In this document: positions 44,221 to 52,792 of the stretch, one piece after another
Layout of the letters: every line of letters starts with the position of its first letter
How positions within the stretch are numbered: position 1 is the first letter of the stretch
Source: JAEZAA01 sp964514485
GTDB lineage: Bacteria; Pseudomonadota; Gammaproteobacteria; Pseudomonadales; Oleiphilaceae
DNA: 64,000 nt
Direction: 5' to 3'
Assembly: GCA_964514485.1 (NCBI GenBank)
Contig: CAZEWG010000001.1
Coordinates: 62,001 to 126,000 of the forward strand
Program-made: the position numbers and the translations under genes
The notes under the pieces: model-generated
The model's input: only the letters and a program-made list of their open reading frames with translations
What the model was told of the DNA's origin: nothing
The model's database searches: none

Positions 44221-44883
44221 TTGAACTCATCAGATCCTTTCAAATTGTCCTATAACGCCGTACGTTTTTTACAAAGCGCCGAGACCCTGGCCCAGTGTCC
44301 GCCGGACCAGGGCTGTGAAATCGCCTTTGCTGGCCGCTCCAATGCGGGCAAATCCAGCGCCCTCAACACCATTACCGGGCACACCAAGCTGGCCCGCACC
44401 AGTAAAACACCTGGGCGCACCCAGCTCCTCAACTTTTTTTCACTCCACCACCCGGACTGCCGCCTGGTGGACCTGCCCGGCTATGGTTACGCCAAGGTCT
44501 CCAAAGAGCAGCAGCGGACCTGGCAACAACACTTGAATCAGTATCTGGAGCACAGACAATCCCTCCAGGGACTGGTGCTGGTGATGGACATCCGCAACCC
44601 GATGACGGAATTCGACCTGATGATGCTGAATTGGGCGGAAGCCTCCCAGCTACCGGTGCTGGTGTTGCTGACCAAAGCCGATAAATTGAGTTTTGGCCAG
44701 GCCAAAAGTCAGCTCTTGAAGCTTCAGCGTCAGTTTGGCTCAACCGACGGACGGGTTCAGTTGATCCTGTTTTCGGCCCTGAAGAAAATGGGCGTTGATG
44801 AAGCCCGGGAGCGACTCGACCGCATGTTTGAGTCCGGCCTGGCCGAGGCGGGCAATCCTCCCTCGCAGGAGATCACCGAGTAG
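44221..44883 (+). CDS. engB: Ribosome-biogenesis GTPase EngB/YsxC/YihA
   Basis: Essential GTPase for large-subunit assembly. About 220 aa from the TTG at 44221 (GGAGG ten bases upstream). G1 is AGRSNAGKSSALN, G2 TSKTPGRTQ, G3 DLPGYGYA, G4 LLTKADK. The frame is open back to 44041, but those codons overlap the promoter and leader and have no homology. The ErsA-like RNA lies convergently 42 bp beyond the stop. Confidence 0.93.
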   Translation: MNSSDPFKLSYNAVRFLQSAETLAQCPPDQGCEIAFAGRSNAGKSSALNTITGHTKLARTSKTPGRTQLLNFFSLHHPDCRLVDLPGYGYAKVSKEQQRTWQQHLNQYLEHRQSLQGLVLVMDIRNPMTEFDLMMLNWAEASQLPVLVLLTKADKLSFGQAKSQLLKLQRQFGSTDGRVQLILFSALKKMGVDEARERLDRMFESGLAEAGNPPSQEITE

Positions 44884-44924
44884 CCGGTCCGCGCCGCAAT
44901 CCATAAGCATGACCGGGCGCCCAT

Positions 44925-45036
44925 AAAAAAAGACCCTGGCTAACAAGCCAGGGTCAAGCGCTAGGGTTTAGTCGCGGCAGGAAGTAAAAAGCAAGGAAGA
45001 CGAAATGAAAAAGCCTCTCACTTCATGACTCGCCGC
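44925..45036 (-). ncRNA. ersA: ErsA/Spot 42-like small RNA
   Basis: On the minus strand a transcript starting near 45036 would end at a strong intrinsic terminator: GACCCTGGCT stem (44932-44941 with 44946-44955) followed by seven T residues (44931-44925). Length is about 112 nt. The 5' part can fold AUGAA/UUCAU; the middle is a C/U-rich single-stranded stretch including CUUUUUACUUCCUGCC, which shares UUUUACUUC with Spot 42. It is convergent with engB, as spf is in E. coli and ersA in P. aeruginosa, and has a sigma-E/AlgU-type promoter as ersA does. Its sequence identity to known ErsA was not computed. Confidence 0.68.
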
Positions 45037-45041
45037 TATAC

Positions 45042-45068
45042 TGAGACTATCGTCCTAAGTAAAAGTTC
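45042..45068 (-). promoter_or_regulatory. Sigma-E/AlgU-type promoter of the small RNA
   Basis: Read on the minus strand: GAACTT (45068-45063), a 16-bp spacer, TCTCA (45046-45042). This fits the GAACTT-N16/17-TCTGA form of AlgU and sigma-E promoters with one mismatch. It is 50 bp beyond the laoR stop codon, so the RNA is not simply laoR's 3' end. Confidence 0.68.
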
Positions 45069-45117
45069 GACTACCTTAAGAAAAAACTCGACGTCTCGAA
45101 AAACAAAACCGCTTTAA

Positions 45118-45780
45118 TCAAATCGCACTCATGCGATCCAGCGACCCGGGCAGATACTTCTGCTGTAGGCACAGCACACGCTCCCGATATTCAGCGCTCA
45201 GATAGGGAATTTCCATGGTGATCACCTGGTAGACTCCTTGACGCAGCATGTCCCGGGTAATTTCCTGGCCGTCATCCCCCTGGGATGTCTTGAGAAAGGA
45301 CAGCCAGGAGGTCACCACCAGCCACACATTCAAGGCCATGGATTTGAGGTGGCTATCCTCGACCCGGCACAAAATGCCGGCGTCCTGCAGGCCAGACAAA
45401 ATTTCCCGGATGGTGCGCAGACAGCGCATGGTGAAGTCCCGGTAACCACGGCGCAGCCGCTCATCGCTATCCAGGTAATGCTCCAGGTCCCGGTGAAAGA
45501 ACCGATAGCTCCACAGCCCGTCGAACACCGACTCCAGATAATAAATCTTGTCCTCCAGGGTCAGCTGGCGCCCTTGGGGCAGCTGCAGGTAATGGTCTAC
45601 CAGTAACTGGTACTGGAGGAAAATCTCGTAAATGATGTCCGTCTTGCTACGGAAGTGATAATAAAGATTGCCGGGAGAAATATTCAGATGGGCAGCGATA
45701 TGGTTGGTAGTAACGTTACGCTCGCCCCGCTCGTTGAATAGATCGAGACTGGCCAGAATGATCTTGTCGCGGGTTTTCAT
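45118..45780 (-). CDS. laoR: TetR-family repressor LaoR
   Basis: 220 aa. The N-terminal helix-turn-helix reads NVTTNHIAAHLNISPGNLYYHFRSK, typical TetR. The C-terminal ligand domain is helical. In P. aeruginosa the TetR gene next to the laoABC genes represses long-chain alcohol oxidation; gene order laoR, laoC, laoB, laoA, coaD, fdx, ggt is the same here. The ATG at 45780 begins the HTH in the usual register; the upstream extension is rejected. It is divergent from laoC, with a palindromic operator in between. Confidence 0.78.
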   Translation of the reverse strand: MKTRDKIILASLDLFNERGERNVTTNHIAAHLNISPGNLYYHFRSKTDIIYEIFLQYQLLVDHYLQLPQGRQLTLEDKIYYLESVFDGLWSYRFFHRDLEHYLDSDERLRRGYRDFTMRCLRTIREILSGLQDAGILCRVEDSHLKSMALNVWLVVTSWLSFLKTSQGDDGQEITRDMLRQGVYQVITMEIPYLSAEYRERVLCLQQKYLPGSLDRMSAI

Positions 45781-45978
45781 GTGCTCGACAACCAACTCCT
45801 TCCAATTAAAGCACCACCGGCATTGGCTGCGCTTCGAAACAAGCCGGCCATTATAAGGCCTGGCTCCCCCAAAAGGACAAATTCGTCCACCGCCACCGCC
45901 GGACTGGGACATAGGCCTCAATTCGGCTTCTGACAGTGCCAGTTTCAGACAAATTGTTACCATTCTGAAATCTGGCTA

Positions 45979-46007
45979 TTGACTCCCTAGAGTATATACT
46001 CTAAAAA
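45979..46007 (+). promoter_or_regulatory. laoC promoter with palindromic LaoR operator
   Basis: TTGACT (45979-45984) and TAAAAA (46002-46007) are 17 bp apart. The spacer and the first two bases of the -10 hold the perfect 16-bp palindrome TAGAGTATATACTCTA (45988-46003). A TetR dimer bound there would block RNA polymerase directly. A further inverted repeat, CGAACAGC/GCTGTTCG (46055-46062 and 46092-46099), lies in the leader. Confidence 0.72.
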
Positions 46008-46126
46008 TACTTACATCGTGTGATGAGACCGTTTTTTATACAATAACAAAGCACCGAACAGCCGTTCCCAGATCACAGGAGTTGCGCTCGAGCTGTTCGC
46101 CGCTCCGCTAGCACAGGAGTCATGCC

Positions 46127-47572
46127 ATGGTTGCAGAAGTCATCCAACTGACTGAAAGTAAAAAGCAAATCCAGATTCTGAATCGCCTGTTTGAAGCCCA
46201 GCGGCAGGCCTTCCGTCAGAACATGACCCCGAGTCTGGAGGAGCGCAAAGACAACCTGAAGCGCCTCAAGCAAGCCCTGCTGCGCCACAAACAGCAGCTG
46301 ATCGAAGCCATCAACGAAGACTTCGGCAGCCGTTCCCAAGACGAAACCCTGCTGGCGGAAATGATGCCGTCAGTCCAGGGCATCAATTACGCCCTGAAGA
46401 ACCTGAAGAGCTGGATGACCCCCTGCAAGCGTCATGTTGGCTTGCTGTTCTTCCCCGCCAAGAACGAAGTCCAGTATCAGCCGTTGGGCGTGGTCGGCGT
46501 GATCGTCCCCTGGAACTATCCTCTGTATCTGGCCATTGGTCCGCTGACCTGCGCGCTGGCGGCGGGTAACCGGGTCTTGATCAAGATGTCCGAGTACACT
46601 CCGAAAACCGCTGAAACCCTGAAAGCCGTGCTGGGTGAAGTCTTCCAGGAAGATCAGGTCGCCATCGTCACGGGAGAGGCCGATGTGGCCGTGGAGTTTT
46701 CCCGTAAGCCCTTCGACCACCTGCTGTTCACCGGCTCCACCGCGGTGGGCAAGCATGTGATGCGGGCAGCAGCCGATAACCTGACCCCGGTCACACTGGA
46801 ACTGGGCGGCAAGTCCCCGGCGATCATTTCCGCGGACGTCCCCATGAAGGATGCCGCGGAACGGCTGTGCTTCGGCAAGAGCTTCAACGCCGGCCAAACC
46901 TGTGTGGCGCCGGACTATGTCCTCTGTCCCCGTGACCGGGTGGAGCAGTTCGTGGAGCAGTTCCGGTCCAGCTTTGCATCCTTCTACCCGACGCTTAAGC
47001 ACAACCAGGACTACACCAGCATCATCGACGAGCGCCAGCACAAGCGCCTGAAATCCTATCTGGACGACGCCCGCAAGAAAGGCGCCCGGATCATCGAGAT
47101 CAACCCGGCCAAGGAAGACATGTCCGAAGGCACCAACAAGATACCGCTGCATCTGGTGTTGAATGCCAACGACAGCATGAAGGTCATGCAAGAGGAAATC
47201 TTTGGCCCGATTCTGCCCATCATTCCTTACAACAACCTGCAGGAAGCCCTGGACTACATCAATGACCGTCCGCGTCCGCTTGCGCTTTACTACTTCGGCT
47301 ACAACAAACGGGAGCAGGAATATGTGCTCACCCATACCCGCTCCGGCGGCGTGTCCATCAACGATACGCTGATGCACGTAGCTCAGGACGACATGCCCTT
47401 CGGTGGTGTCGGCCACTCCGGCAGCGGCCGCTATCATGGCCGGGAAGGCTTTGAAACCTTCTCCTGCGTCAAGGGCGTTCACGCCAAGCAGCGCCTGAAC
47501 AGCGGTTCACTGGTGTTCGCCCCCCACGGCACCCTGCTGCACAAACTGGTCTACAGCGTCTTCATTCGCTAA
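46127..47572 (+). CDS. laoC: Aldehyde dehydrogenase LaoC (coniferyl-aldehyde dehydrogenase type)
   Basis: Oxidises fatty aldehydes to acids. 481 aa of the class-3-like aldehyde dehydrogenase group: VPWNYPLYL (cofactor), FTGSTAVGK, general base Glu in LELGGKSP, nucleophile Cys in FNAGQTCVAPDYV, and EEIFGPILP. The C-terminus is extended and hydrophobic (LLHKLVYSVFIR), possibly for membrane association. AGGAG precedes the ATG. laoB follows after 209 bp. Confidence 0.85.
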   Translation: MVAEVIQLTESKKQIQILNRLFEAQRQAFRQNMTPSLEERKDNLKRLKQALLRHKQQLIEAINEDFGSRSQDETLLAEMMPSVQGINYALKNLKSWMTPCKRHVGLLFFPAKNEVQYQPLGVVGVIVPWNYPLYLAIGPLTCALAAGNRVLIKMSEYTPKTAETLKAVLGEVFQEDQVAIVTGEADVAVEFSRKPFDHLLFTGSTAVGKHVMRAAADNLTPVTLELGGKSPAIISADVPMKDAAERLCFGKSFNAGQTCVAPDYVLCPRDRVEQFVEQFRSSFASFYPTLKHNQDYTSIIDERQHKRLKSYLDDARKKGARIIEINPAKEDMSEGTNKIPLHLVLNANDSMKVMQEEIFGPILPIIPYNNLQEALDYINDRPRPLALYYFGYNKREQEYVLTHTRSGGVSINDTLMHVAQDDMPFGGVGHSGSGRYHGREGFETFSCVKGVHAKQRLNSGSLVFAPHGTLLHKLVYSVFIR

Positions 47573-47781
47573 GGGACGCCAAGTTGGGCCCGGTGTCACC
47601 AGTGGATGGCATCGGGCTCAGCGAGCCGCCCGCTATTAGCCTCACCCGCGCCTTTGAGCCAACCCCGCCCATGCCCATCTCAAACGGAAGAGGCCAACGG
47701 CTGCCCAAAACCGCCTGAACCAGAAAAATAATGTTTCTCCAAGAATCGACCGATACCTTGCCTTAATTCGAGAACCTCACG

Positions 47782-48390
47782 ATGAGCCTGGATCCCTCTT
47801 TGGAGCTGCCGACCACCTCCCGTCGGAACTTCCTTAAGCTGAGCCTGTTTGGCTCCTTTACCCTGGCCGCGGCCAGCTCCGGCGCGTTGACTGGCTGTGC
47901 CAGCAAGCCCCAGCCGCTGCAGGCTGCCGACGACGACCAGCCATATCTGTTTCTCACCCAAGACGACGTGGTGATGCTGCAGGCCCTGATTCCCGTGGTG
48001 CTGGCCGGCACCTTGCCGGACGACCCCAAGACCCGGGAGCGGGAAACCACCCAGCTGATCGAGTTGCTGGATCAGGGCATCGACATCTTTGGCGAGGGAA
48101 ACCGGGCCGAAGTCCGAAAACTGTTCGACCTACTCACCTTTGCCCCCACCCGGGCACTGGTTGCGGGGTTATGGTCTTCCTGGGAAAAAACCCATGAGGA
48201 GCGCATCGACAAGTTCTTGAACAACTGGCGAAACAGCTCGCTGGGCCTGCTCAACCTGGGCTATGGCTCGCTGGTCAAAATGATCGCCCTGGTGGAATAC
48301 GGCATGCCGGAGAACTGGGCCCGTTCCGGTTATATGGGCCCGCCAGCCTATGCCATCCAGGCACTCCCCCAATTCCGGTATGAGGTGTAA
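47782..48390 (+). CDS. laoB: LaoB-type Tat-exported lipoprotein partner of the GMC enzyme
   Basis: A 202-residue protein with a twin-arginine motif SRRNFLKLSLFG followed by a hydrophobic stretch and a lipobox LTGC (Cys near residue 39). The rest resembles the small subunit (subunit 3) of gluconate-dehydrogenase-type GMC complexes. It ends 2 bp before laoA. A likely role is to carry the signal-less GMC subunit across the membrane through Tat and hold it there; this is inferred from the family. Confidence 0.75.
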   Translation: MSLDPSLELPTTSRRNFLKLSLFGSFTLAAASSGALTGCASKPQPLQAADDDQPYLFLTQDDVVMLQALIPVVLAGTLPDDPKTRERETTQLIELLDQGIDIFGEGNRAEVRKLFDLLTFAPTRALVAGLWSSWEKTHEERIDKFLNNWRNSSLGLLNLGYGSLVKMIALVEYGMPENWARSGYMGPPAYAIQALPQFRYEV

Positions 48391-48392
48391 TC

Positions 48393-49988
48393 ATGGCTGT
48401 ACGCGACATTATTGCAGAAGGACTGCAAGGGGGATGGCAGGCTTATAACGCCGAAGACGCGGACCTGCAGGAAGTCTATGAAGCCGACGTGGTAATTGTG
48501 GGCACCGGCGCCGGCGGCGGCACCACGGCGGAAATCCTGAGCCAGGCCGGGCTGAAAGTGATCATGGTGGAAGAAGGGACTTTGCCCTCCCTGAAAGACT
48601 TCAAGATGGATGAACTCACCGCCTATCCCATGCTCTACCAGGAAGGCATGAGCCGGACCACCATCGACGGCGCCATTGCCGTGATGCAGGGGCGCACCGT
48701 AGGCGGCTCCACCACGGTCAACTGGACCTCAAGCTTTCGCACCCCGGATGAAACCCTGAACTATTGGACCGACACTCTCGGCCTTCAGGGCTTTAGCCCG
48801 GCCGACATGCAGCCCTGGTTCGAGAACCGGGAGCGGCGCCTCAATGTCAGCTCCTGGCAACTGCCCCCCAATGAAAACAACGCCATCCTTCAGCGGGGCT
48901 GTGAAGCCCTGGGCTGGCATTCGGCCATCATTCCCCGCAATGTACGGGGTTGCTGGAACCTGGGTTACTGCGGCATGGGCTGCCCCACCAATGCCAAGCA
49001 GTCAATGCTGGTGACCACGGTTCCAGGTGCCTTGGATCAGGGAGCGCAACTTTTTTACAACCTCAGAGCCGAACGCTTTGTGCTTGAGCAAGACCGCATC
49101 GTCGCTTTGGAGTGCCTGGCGGTGAACGCCCGCAACACTCGCCCCACCGGACGTCGGATTCTGTTGCGGGCGCGCCACTTTGTCGCCTCCGCCAGTGCCA
49201 TTGGCAGTCCGGCCCTGCTGATGCGCTCCAAGGTGCCCGACCCCTATCGTCGGCTGGGCAAACGCACCTTCCTGCACCCGGTGAATATTTCGATTGCCAT
49301 CATGGACCAGAAGGTTGAGCCGTTTTATGGCGCCCCTCAATCCGTTTACTCCGACGAGTTTGTCTGGAAGGACGGAGTCAACGGAGAGGCCGGCTTCAAG
49401 CTGGAAGTGCCCCCCATGCATCCCGGCTTGGCCGCCAGCGTCTTGACACTCCACGGCCCGGAGCTGGCCCAGGCCGTGTCTCAGCTGCCCAATATCCATG
49501 CGGTGCTGGCCCTGGTGCGTGACGGTTTCCATGAGGACAGCCCCGGCGGCCAAGTGATCTTGCAGGATAACGGTGCCCCGGCCCTGGATTACCCGGTGAC
49601 CGATTATCTGTGGCGTGGCCTGCGCGACGCCTACCTCAAGATGACCGAGTTGCAGTTCGCCGCCGGCGCCAAGGCGGTGCGCCTGCTGCACCTGGACTCC
49701 GGTTATTACCGAAACTGGAAGGAAGCCCGGGAAGCGATTGCCAGCCTGCCCATGGTCAAGCACCGGGTGGGGCTCTATACCGCCCATCAGATGGGCGGCT
49801 GCAGCATGGGTGAAGACCCTCGCACGTCGGTGGTCAACAGCCTGGGGGAACACCATCAGATTCAGAACCTGAATGTGATTGATGCCTCCACCTTCCCCAC
49901 CAGCATCGGCGCCAATCCCCAGCTCAGCATCTATGCCATGGCGGCCCGGCAGGCCACCCATCTGGCAGCACGACTGCAAGCCAGCTGA
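48393..49988 (+). CDS. laoA: GMC-family alcohol dehydrogenase LaoA
   Basis: FAD enzyme oxidising long-chain alcohols. 531 aa. The dinucleotide fold VVIVGTGAGGGTTAEILSQAG is near residue 32; the C-terminal active-site His is in AHQMGGCSMGED and the second base (Asn) in IGANPQLS. Several cysteines (NLGYCGMGCPTNAK) are typical of the gluconate-dehydrogenase-like GMC group. It lacks its own signal peptide while its partner LaoB has one. coaD follows after 117 bp. Confidence 0.83.
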   Translation: MAVRDIIAEGLQGGWQAYNAEDADLQEVYEADVVIVGTGAGGGTTAEILSQAGLKVIMVEEGTLPSLKDFKMDELTAYPMLYQEGMSRTTIDGAIAVMQGRTVGGSTTVNWTSSFRTPDETLNYWTDTLGLQGFSPADMQPWFENRERRLNVSSWQLPPNENNAILQRGCEALGWHSAIIPRNVRGCWNLGYCGMGCPTNAKQSMLVTTVPGALDQGAQLFYNLRAERFVLEQDRIVALECLAVNARNTRPTGRRILLRARHFVASASAIGSPALLMRSKVPDPYRRLGKRTFLHPVNISIAIMDQKVEPFYGAPQSVYSDEFVWKDGVNGEAGFKLEVPPMHPGLAASVLTLHGPELAQAVSQLPNIHAVLALVRDGFHEDSPGGQVILQDNGAPALDYPVTDYLWRGLRDAYLKMTELQFAAGAKAVRLLHLDSGYYRNWKEAREAIASLPMVKHRVGLYTAHQMGGCSMGEDPRTSVVNSLGEHHQIQNLNVIDASTFPTSIGANPQLSIYAMAARQATHLAARLQAS

Positions 49989-50105
49989 GTGGTCGCAGCC
50001 CCTCGCACGCCCGCATTGAGCGCGGCGTGCGATTTCGCGTAAGATGGGCAGCGTCGCGGAGACTCCGCCCCATCCACCAGCCTAAGTCAGCAGCAGGAAG
50101 CCGAT

Positions 50106-50585
50106 ATGAATATCGTCGTTTATCCCGGCACCTTTGATCCCATCACCAACGGTCATACCGATATTGTCCAGCGGGCAGCCCGCATGTTTGACAAGGTGAT
50201 CGTGGCGGTGGCCGCCAACCCCAAGAAAAACCCGCTGCTTGCCCTGGAAAAACGGGTCGAGCTGACTCGTCAGGTTCTGTCCCACCTGCCCAACGTGGAA
50301 GTGAAGGGGTTTAGCAATCTGTTGGCGGAGTTCGTCACCGAACAGCAGGGCAATGTCATTCTCCGTGGCCTGCGTGCCGTTTCCGACTTCGAATACGAGT
50401 TCCAACTGGCGGACATGAACCGCAAACTGGCACCCGGCGTTGAAAGCCTGTTCCTGACCCCGACCAATCACCTGTCCTTCGTTTCCTCGACCCTCATCCG
50501 CGAGATCGCCTCCCTGGGCGGCGATGTCAGCGAATTTGTGGCGCCGGAAGTTGCCCAAGCCCTCCGGGAACGCTTTGGCTACTGA
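50106..50585 (+). CDS. coaD: Phosphopantetheine adenylyltransferase CoaD
   Basis: Penultimate CoA-synthesis step; 159 aa. The nucleotidyltransferase motif is YPGTFDPITNGHTDI, with LRGLRAVSDFEYE and the second ATP-site FVSSTLIREIA. AGGAAG precedes the ATG. With coaBC in the same window two of the CoA steps are covered. Confidence 0.97.
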   Translation: MNIVVYPGTFDPITNGHTDIVQRAARMFDKVIVAVAANPKKNPLLALEKRVELTRQVLSHLPNVEVKGFSNLLAEFVTEQQGNVILRGLRAVSDFEYEFQLADMNRKLAPGVESLFLTPTNHLSFVSSTLIREIASLGGDVSEFVAPEVAQALRERFGY

Positions 50586-50679
50586 TTCAAAACGGGAAAA
50601 ACGGCATAATAGTCCGGCTAAGACAAGGCGGAGGCTGCTTGGCCTACCCCGTGACCCAAGCTGATTTTGAGGTAAACCC

Positions 50680-50928
50680 ATGGCCTTGATGATTACCGAC
50701 GACTGCATCAACTGTGATGTCTGCGAACCCGAGTGCCCCAACAGCGCCATCTCCCCCGGGGAAGAGATCTACGTGATCGACCCCAACAAATGCACCGAGT
50801 GCGTGGGCCACTACGATGAACCTCAGTGCCAGCAGGTCTGCCCGGTGGATTGTATTCCCCTGGACCCACAGCACGTTGAAACCGAAGATGAACTTCTGGC
50901 CAAATACCGCCGCCTGACCGGCCAATAA
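50680..50928 (+). CDS. Ferredoxin, 2[4Fe-4S], Allochromatium type
   Basis: 82 aa. The first cluster motif is CINCDVCEPECP; the second is CTECVGHYDEPQCQQVCPVDC, with the extended spacing between the second and third cysteines and the C-terminal helix (ETEDELLAKYRRL) that define the Allochromatium-type low-potential ferredoxins. The gene lies between coaD and ggt as in P. aeruginosa. The redox partner is unknown. Confidence 0.93.
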   Translation: MALMITDDCINCDVCEPECPNSAISPGEEIYVIDPNKCTECVGHYDEPQCQQVCPVDCIPLDPQHVETEDELLAKYRRLTGQ

Positions 50929-50949
50929 CCAAAGACCGGAGGGCGCGGC

Positions 50950-52704
50950 ATGTCAGTGGATCGGGCCAAGGAGTGCCCCGGGGTGATTCGCCCCCTCTCC
51001 CTCACCTTGCGTGTTTATCGCGATTCCGGCCGGGTCAGGCCGTTGGGACACCTGTTTCTGGTGTTCTGGCTGTTGCTGCTCGGCGCCTGCACCAGCATCC
51101 AGCTCCCCCAGACCGCGGCGATCGCCAGCGCTCACCCACTCGCCACCCAGGCCGGCCACCGGGTTCTGGACCAGGGCGGCAATGCCTTTGATGCCGCAGT
51201 GGCCACCGCTGCCGTGCTGTCCGTGGTCGAACCTTATAGCGCCGGACTTGGCGGTGGCGGCCTCTGGCTACTGTACGATGCCCGCCAGCAACGCTGGACC
51301 TTGATTGATGCCCGCGAGACGGCGCCCCAGGCCGCCCACCGGGATATGTACCTGGATGACGACGGCCAACCCCGCGCCGACCAGCCCTCCATCAACGGTG
51401 CCCTGGCGGCTGCGATCCCTGGCCAGCCCGCCGCGTTTGCCCATATTGTGCAACGCTATGGCCGGCTGCCCTTGTCGGCGGTCCTCCAGGATGCCACCCA
51501 CCTGGCCCGTCACGGCTTTCGCACCGGCCATCTCTATGAGCAGCGGGCCAGCCAACGCCTGAGCGCCCTACAGCAGGACCCGACCAGTGCCGCCCTGTTT
51601 CTGGATGATGGCAAGCCGCCGGCAGCCGGTACCCTGATCCGCCAGCCACAGCTGGCCAGAACCCTGTACCTCCTTGGTTTACGGGGACATGCCGGTTTTT
51701 ATGAAGGGCCCATCGCCCGGGCGCTGGTCGCCGATGTCCGTCAGGCGGGTGGTATCTGGACCGAGCAGGACCTGACCAGTTATCGGATCATCGAACGCAC
51801 CCCGTTGCAGGCAAGCTACCCCAACGGGATCCGGGTCATTACCCCACCACCGCCCTCATCCGGGGGCGTGGCCTTGATCCAAATGCTGAATATCCTGCAT
51901 CAGCTTGACTGGCAAAACCTGGACCCGCTGGCCCGTACCCATGTGATCGTGGAAGCTATGAAACTGGCCTATCGGGACCGGGCCACCTATTTGGGCGATA
52001 TGGATTTTGTCGAGGTTCCCATCGAACAGCTGACCTCTTCAGAATACGCCCAGCAACTGGCGGCACTGATTTCCCTGGATCAGGCCCAGGCGGTGGAAGG
52101 CCAGAGCACCACGCCGGACCCGTCCATGCACACCACCCATTTATCGGTGGTGGATCGCCACGGCAACCTGGTGTCCGCCACCCTCAGTATCAACCTTCCC
52201 TTTGGGTCGGCGTTTACCTCCGCCCAGACCGGTGTGCTGCTCAACAATGAAATGGACGATTTTTCCCTCAAACCCGGCAGCCCCAACAGTTACGGACTGG
52301 TCGGCAGCGAACAGAACAGCATCGCCCCCGGCAAACGCCCACTGTCCAGCATGACACCCACGATTATCGAAACCCCCGAGCAGGTCGCGGTGCTGGGGAC
52401 CCCGGGCGGCAGCCGAATCATTACCATGGTGCTCCTGGCCACCCTGGACATGCTTGCGGCGAATACGCCGGACTCCTGGGTCAGCCAGCCCCGTTTCCAT
52501 CACCAATACCTGCCCAATCATGTGCAATTCGAGCCGGGCGCTTTCTCTCCCGAGCAACAGGCCGCACTCCGGGAGCTGGGACATCAATTACTGGAACTGG
52601 AGCGGGCCTATGGCAACATGCAGGCCATTTTGTGGGACAAAACCACTGGCACGCTGGACGCCGCCAGTGATCCGCGGGGGGAAGGTCAGGCGATTGTCCG
52701 CTGA
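50950..52704 (+). CDS. ggt: Gamma-glutamyltranspeptidase (lipoprotein form)
   Basis: Cleaves gamma-glutamyl bonds such as in glutathione. 584 aa; an N-terminal membrane stretch with lipobox LLGAC near residue 47 suggests an outer-membrane lipoprotein. The autocleavage and nucleophile Thr is in HTTHLSVVD (about Thr395), with SAGLGGGGLW (oxyanion/glycines), LLNNEMDDF and GKRPLSSMTP. The segment after the cleavage Thr is the small subunit. Confidence 0.92.
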   Translation: MSVDRAKECPGVIRPLSLTLRVYRDSGRVRPLGHLFLVFWLLLLGACTSIQLPQTAAIASAHPLATQAGHRVLDQGGNAFDAAVATAAVLSVVEPYSAGLGGGGLWLLYDARQQRWTLIDARETAPQAAHRDMYLDDDGQPRADQPSINGALAAAIPGQPAAFAHIVQRYGRLPLSAVLQDATHLARHGFRTGHLYEQRASQRLSALQQDPTSAALFLDDGKPPAAGTLIRQPQLARTLYLLGLRGHAGFYEGPIARALVADVRQAGGIWTEQDLTSYRIIERTPLQASYPNGIRVITPPPPSSGGVALIQMLNILHQLDWQNLDPLARTHVIVEAMKLAYRDRATYLGDMDFVEVPIEQLTSSEYAQQLAALISLDQAQAVEGQSTTPDPSMHTTHLSVVDRHGNLVSATLSINLPFGSAFTSAQTGVLLNNEMDDFSLKPGSPNSYGLVGSEQNSIAPGKRPLSSMTPTIIETPEQVAVLGTPGGSRIITMVLLATLDMLAANTPDSWVSQPRFHHQYLPNHVQFEPGAFSPEQQAALRELGHQLLELERAYGNMQAILWDKTTGTLDAASDPRGEGQAIVR

Positions 52705-52792
52705 AACAGACGCTTAGATAAAGTCCACAGCCTCAACTAGACTGATATTAAAGACCGAACAACGATACGACGTCTTTCACTGAGGCCTCCCG

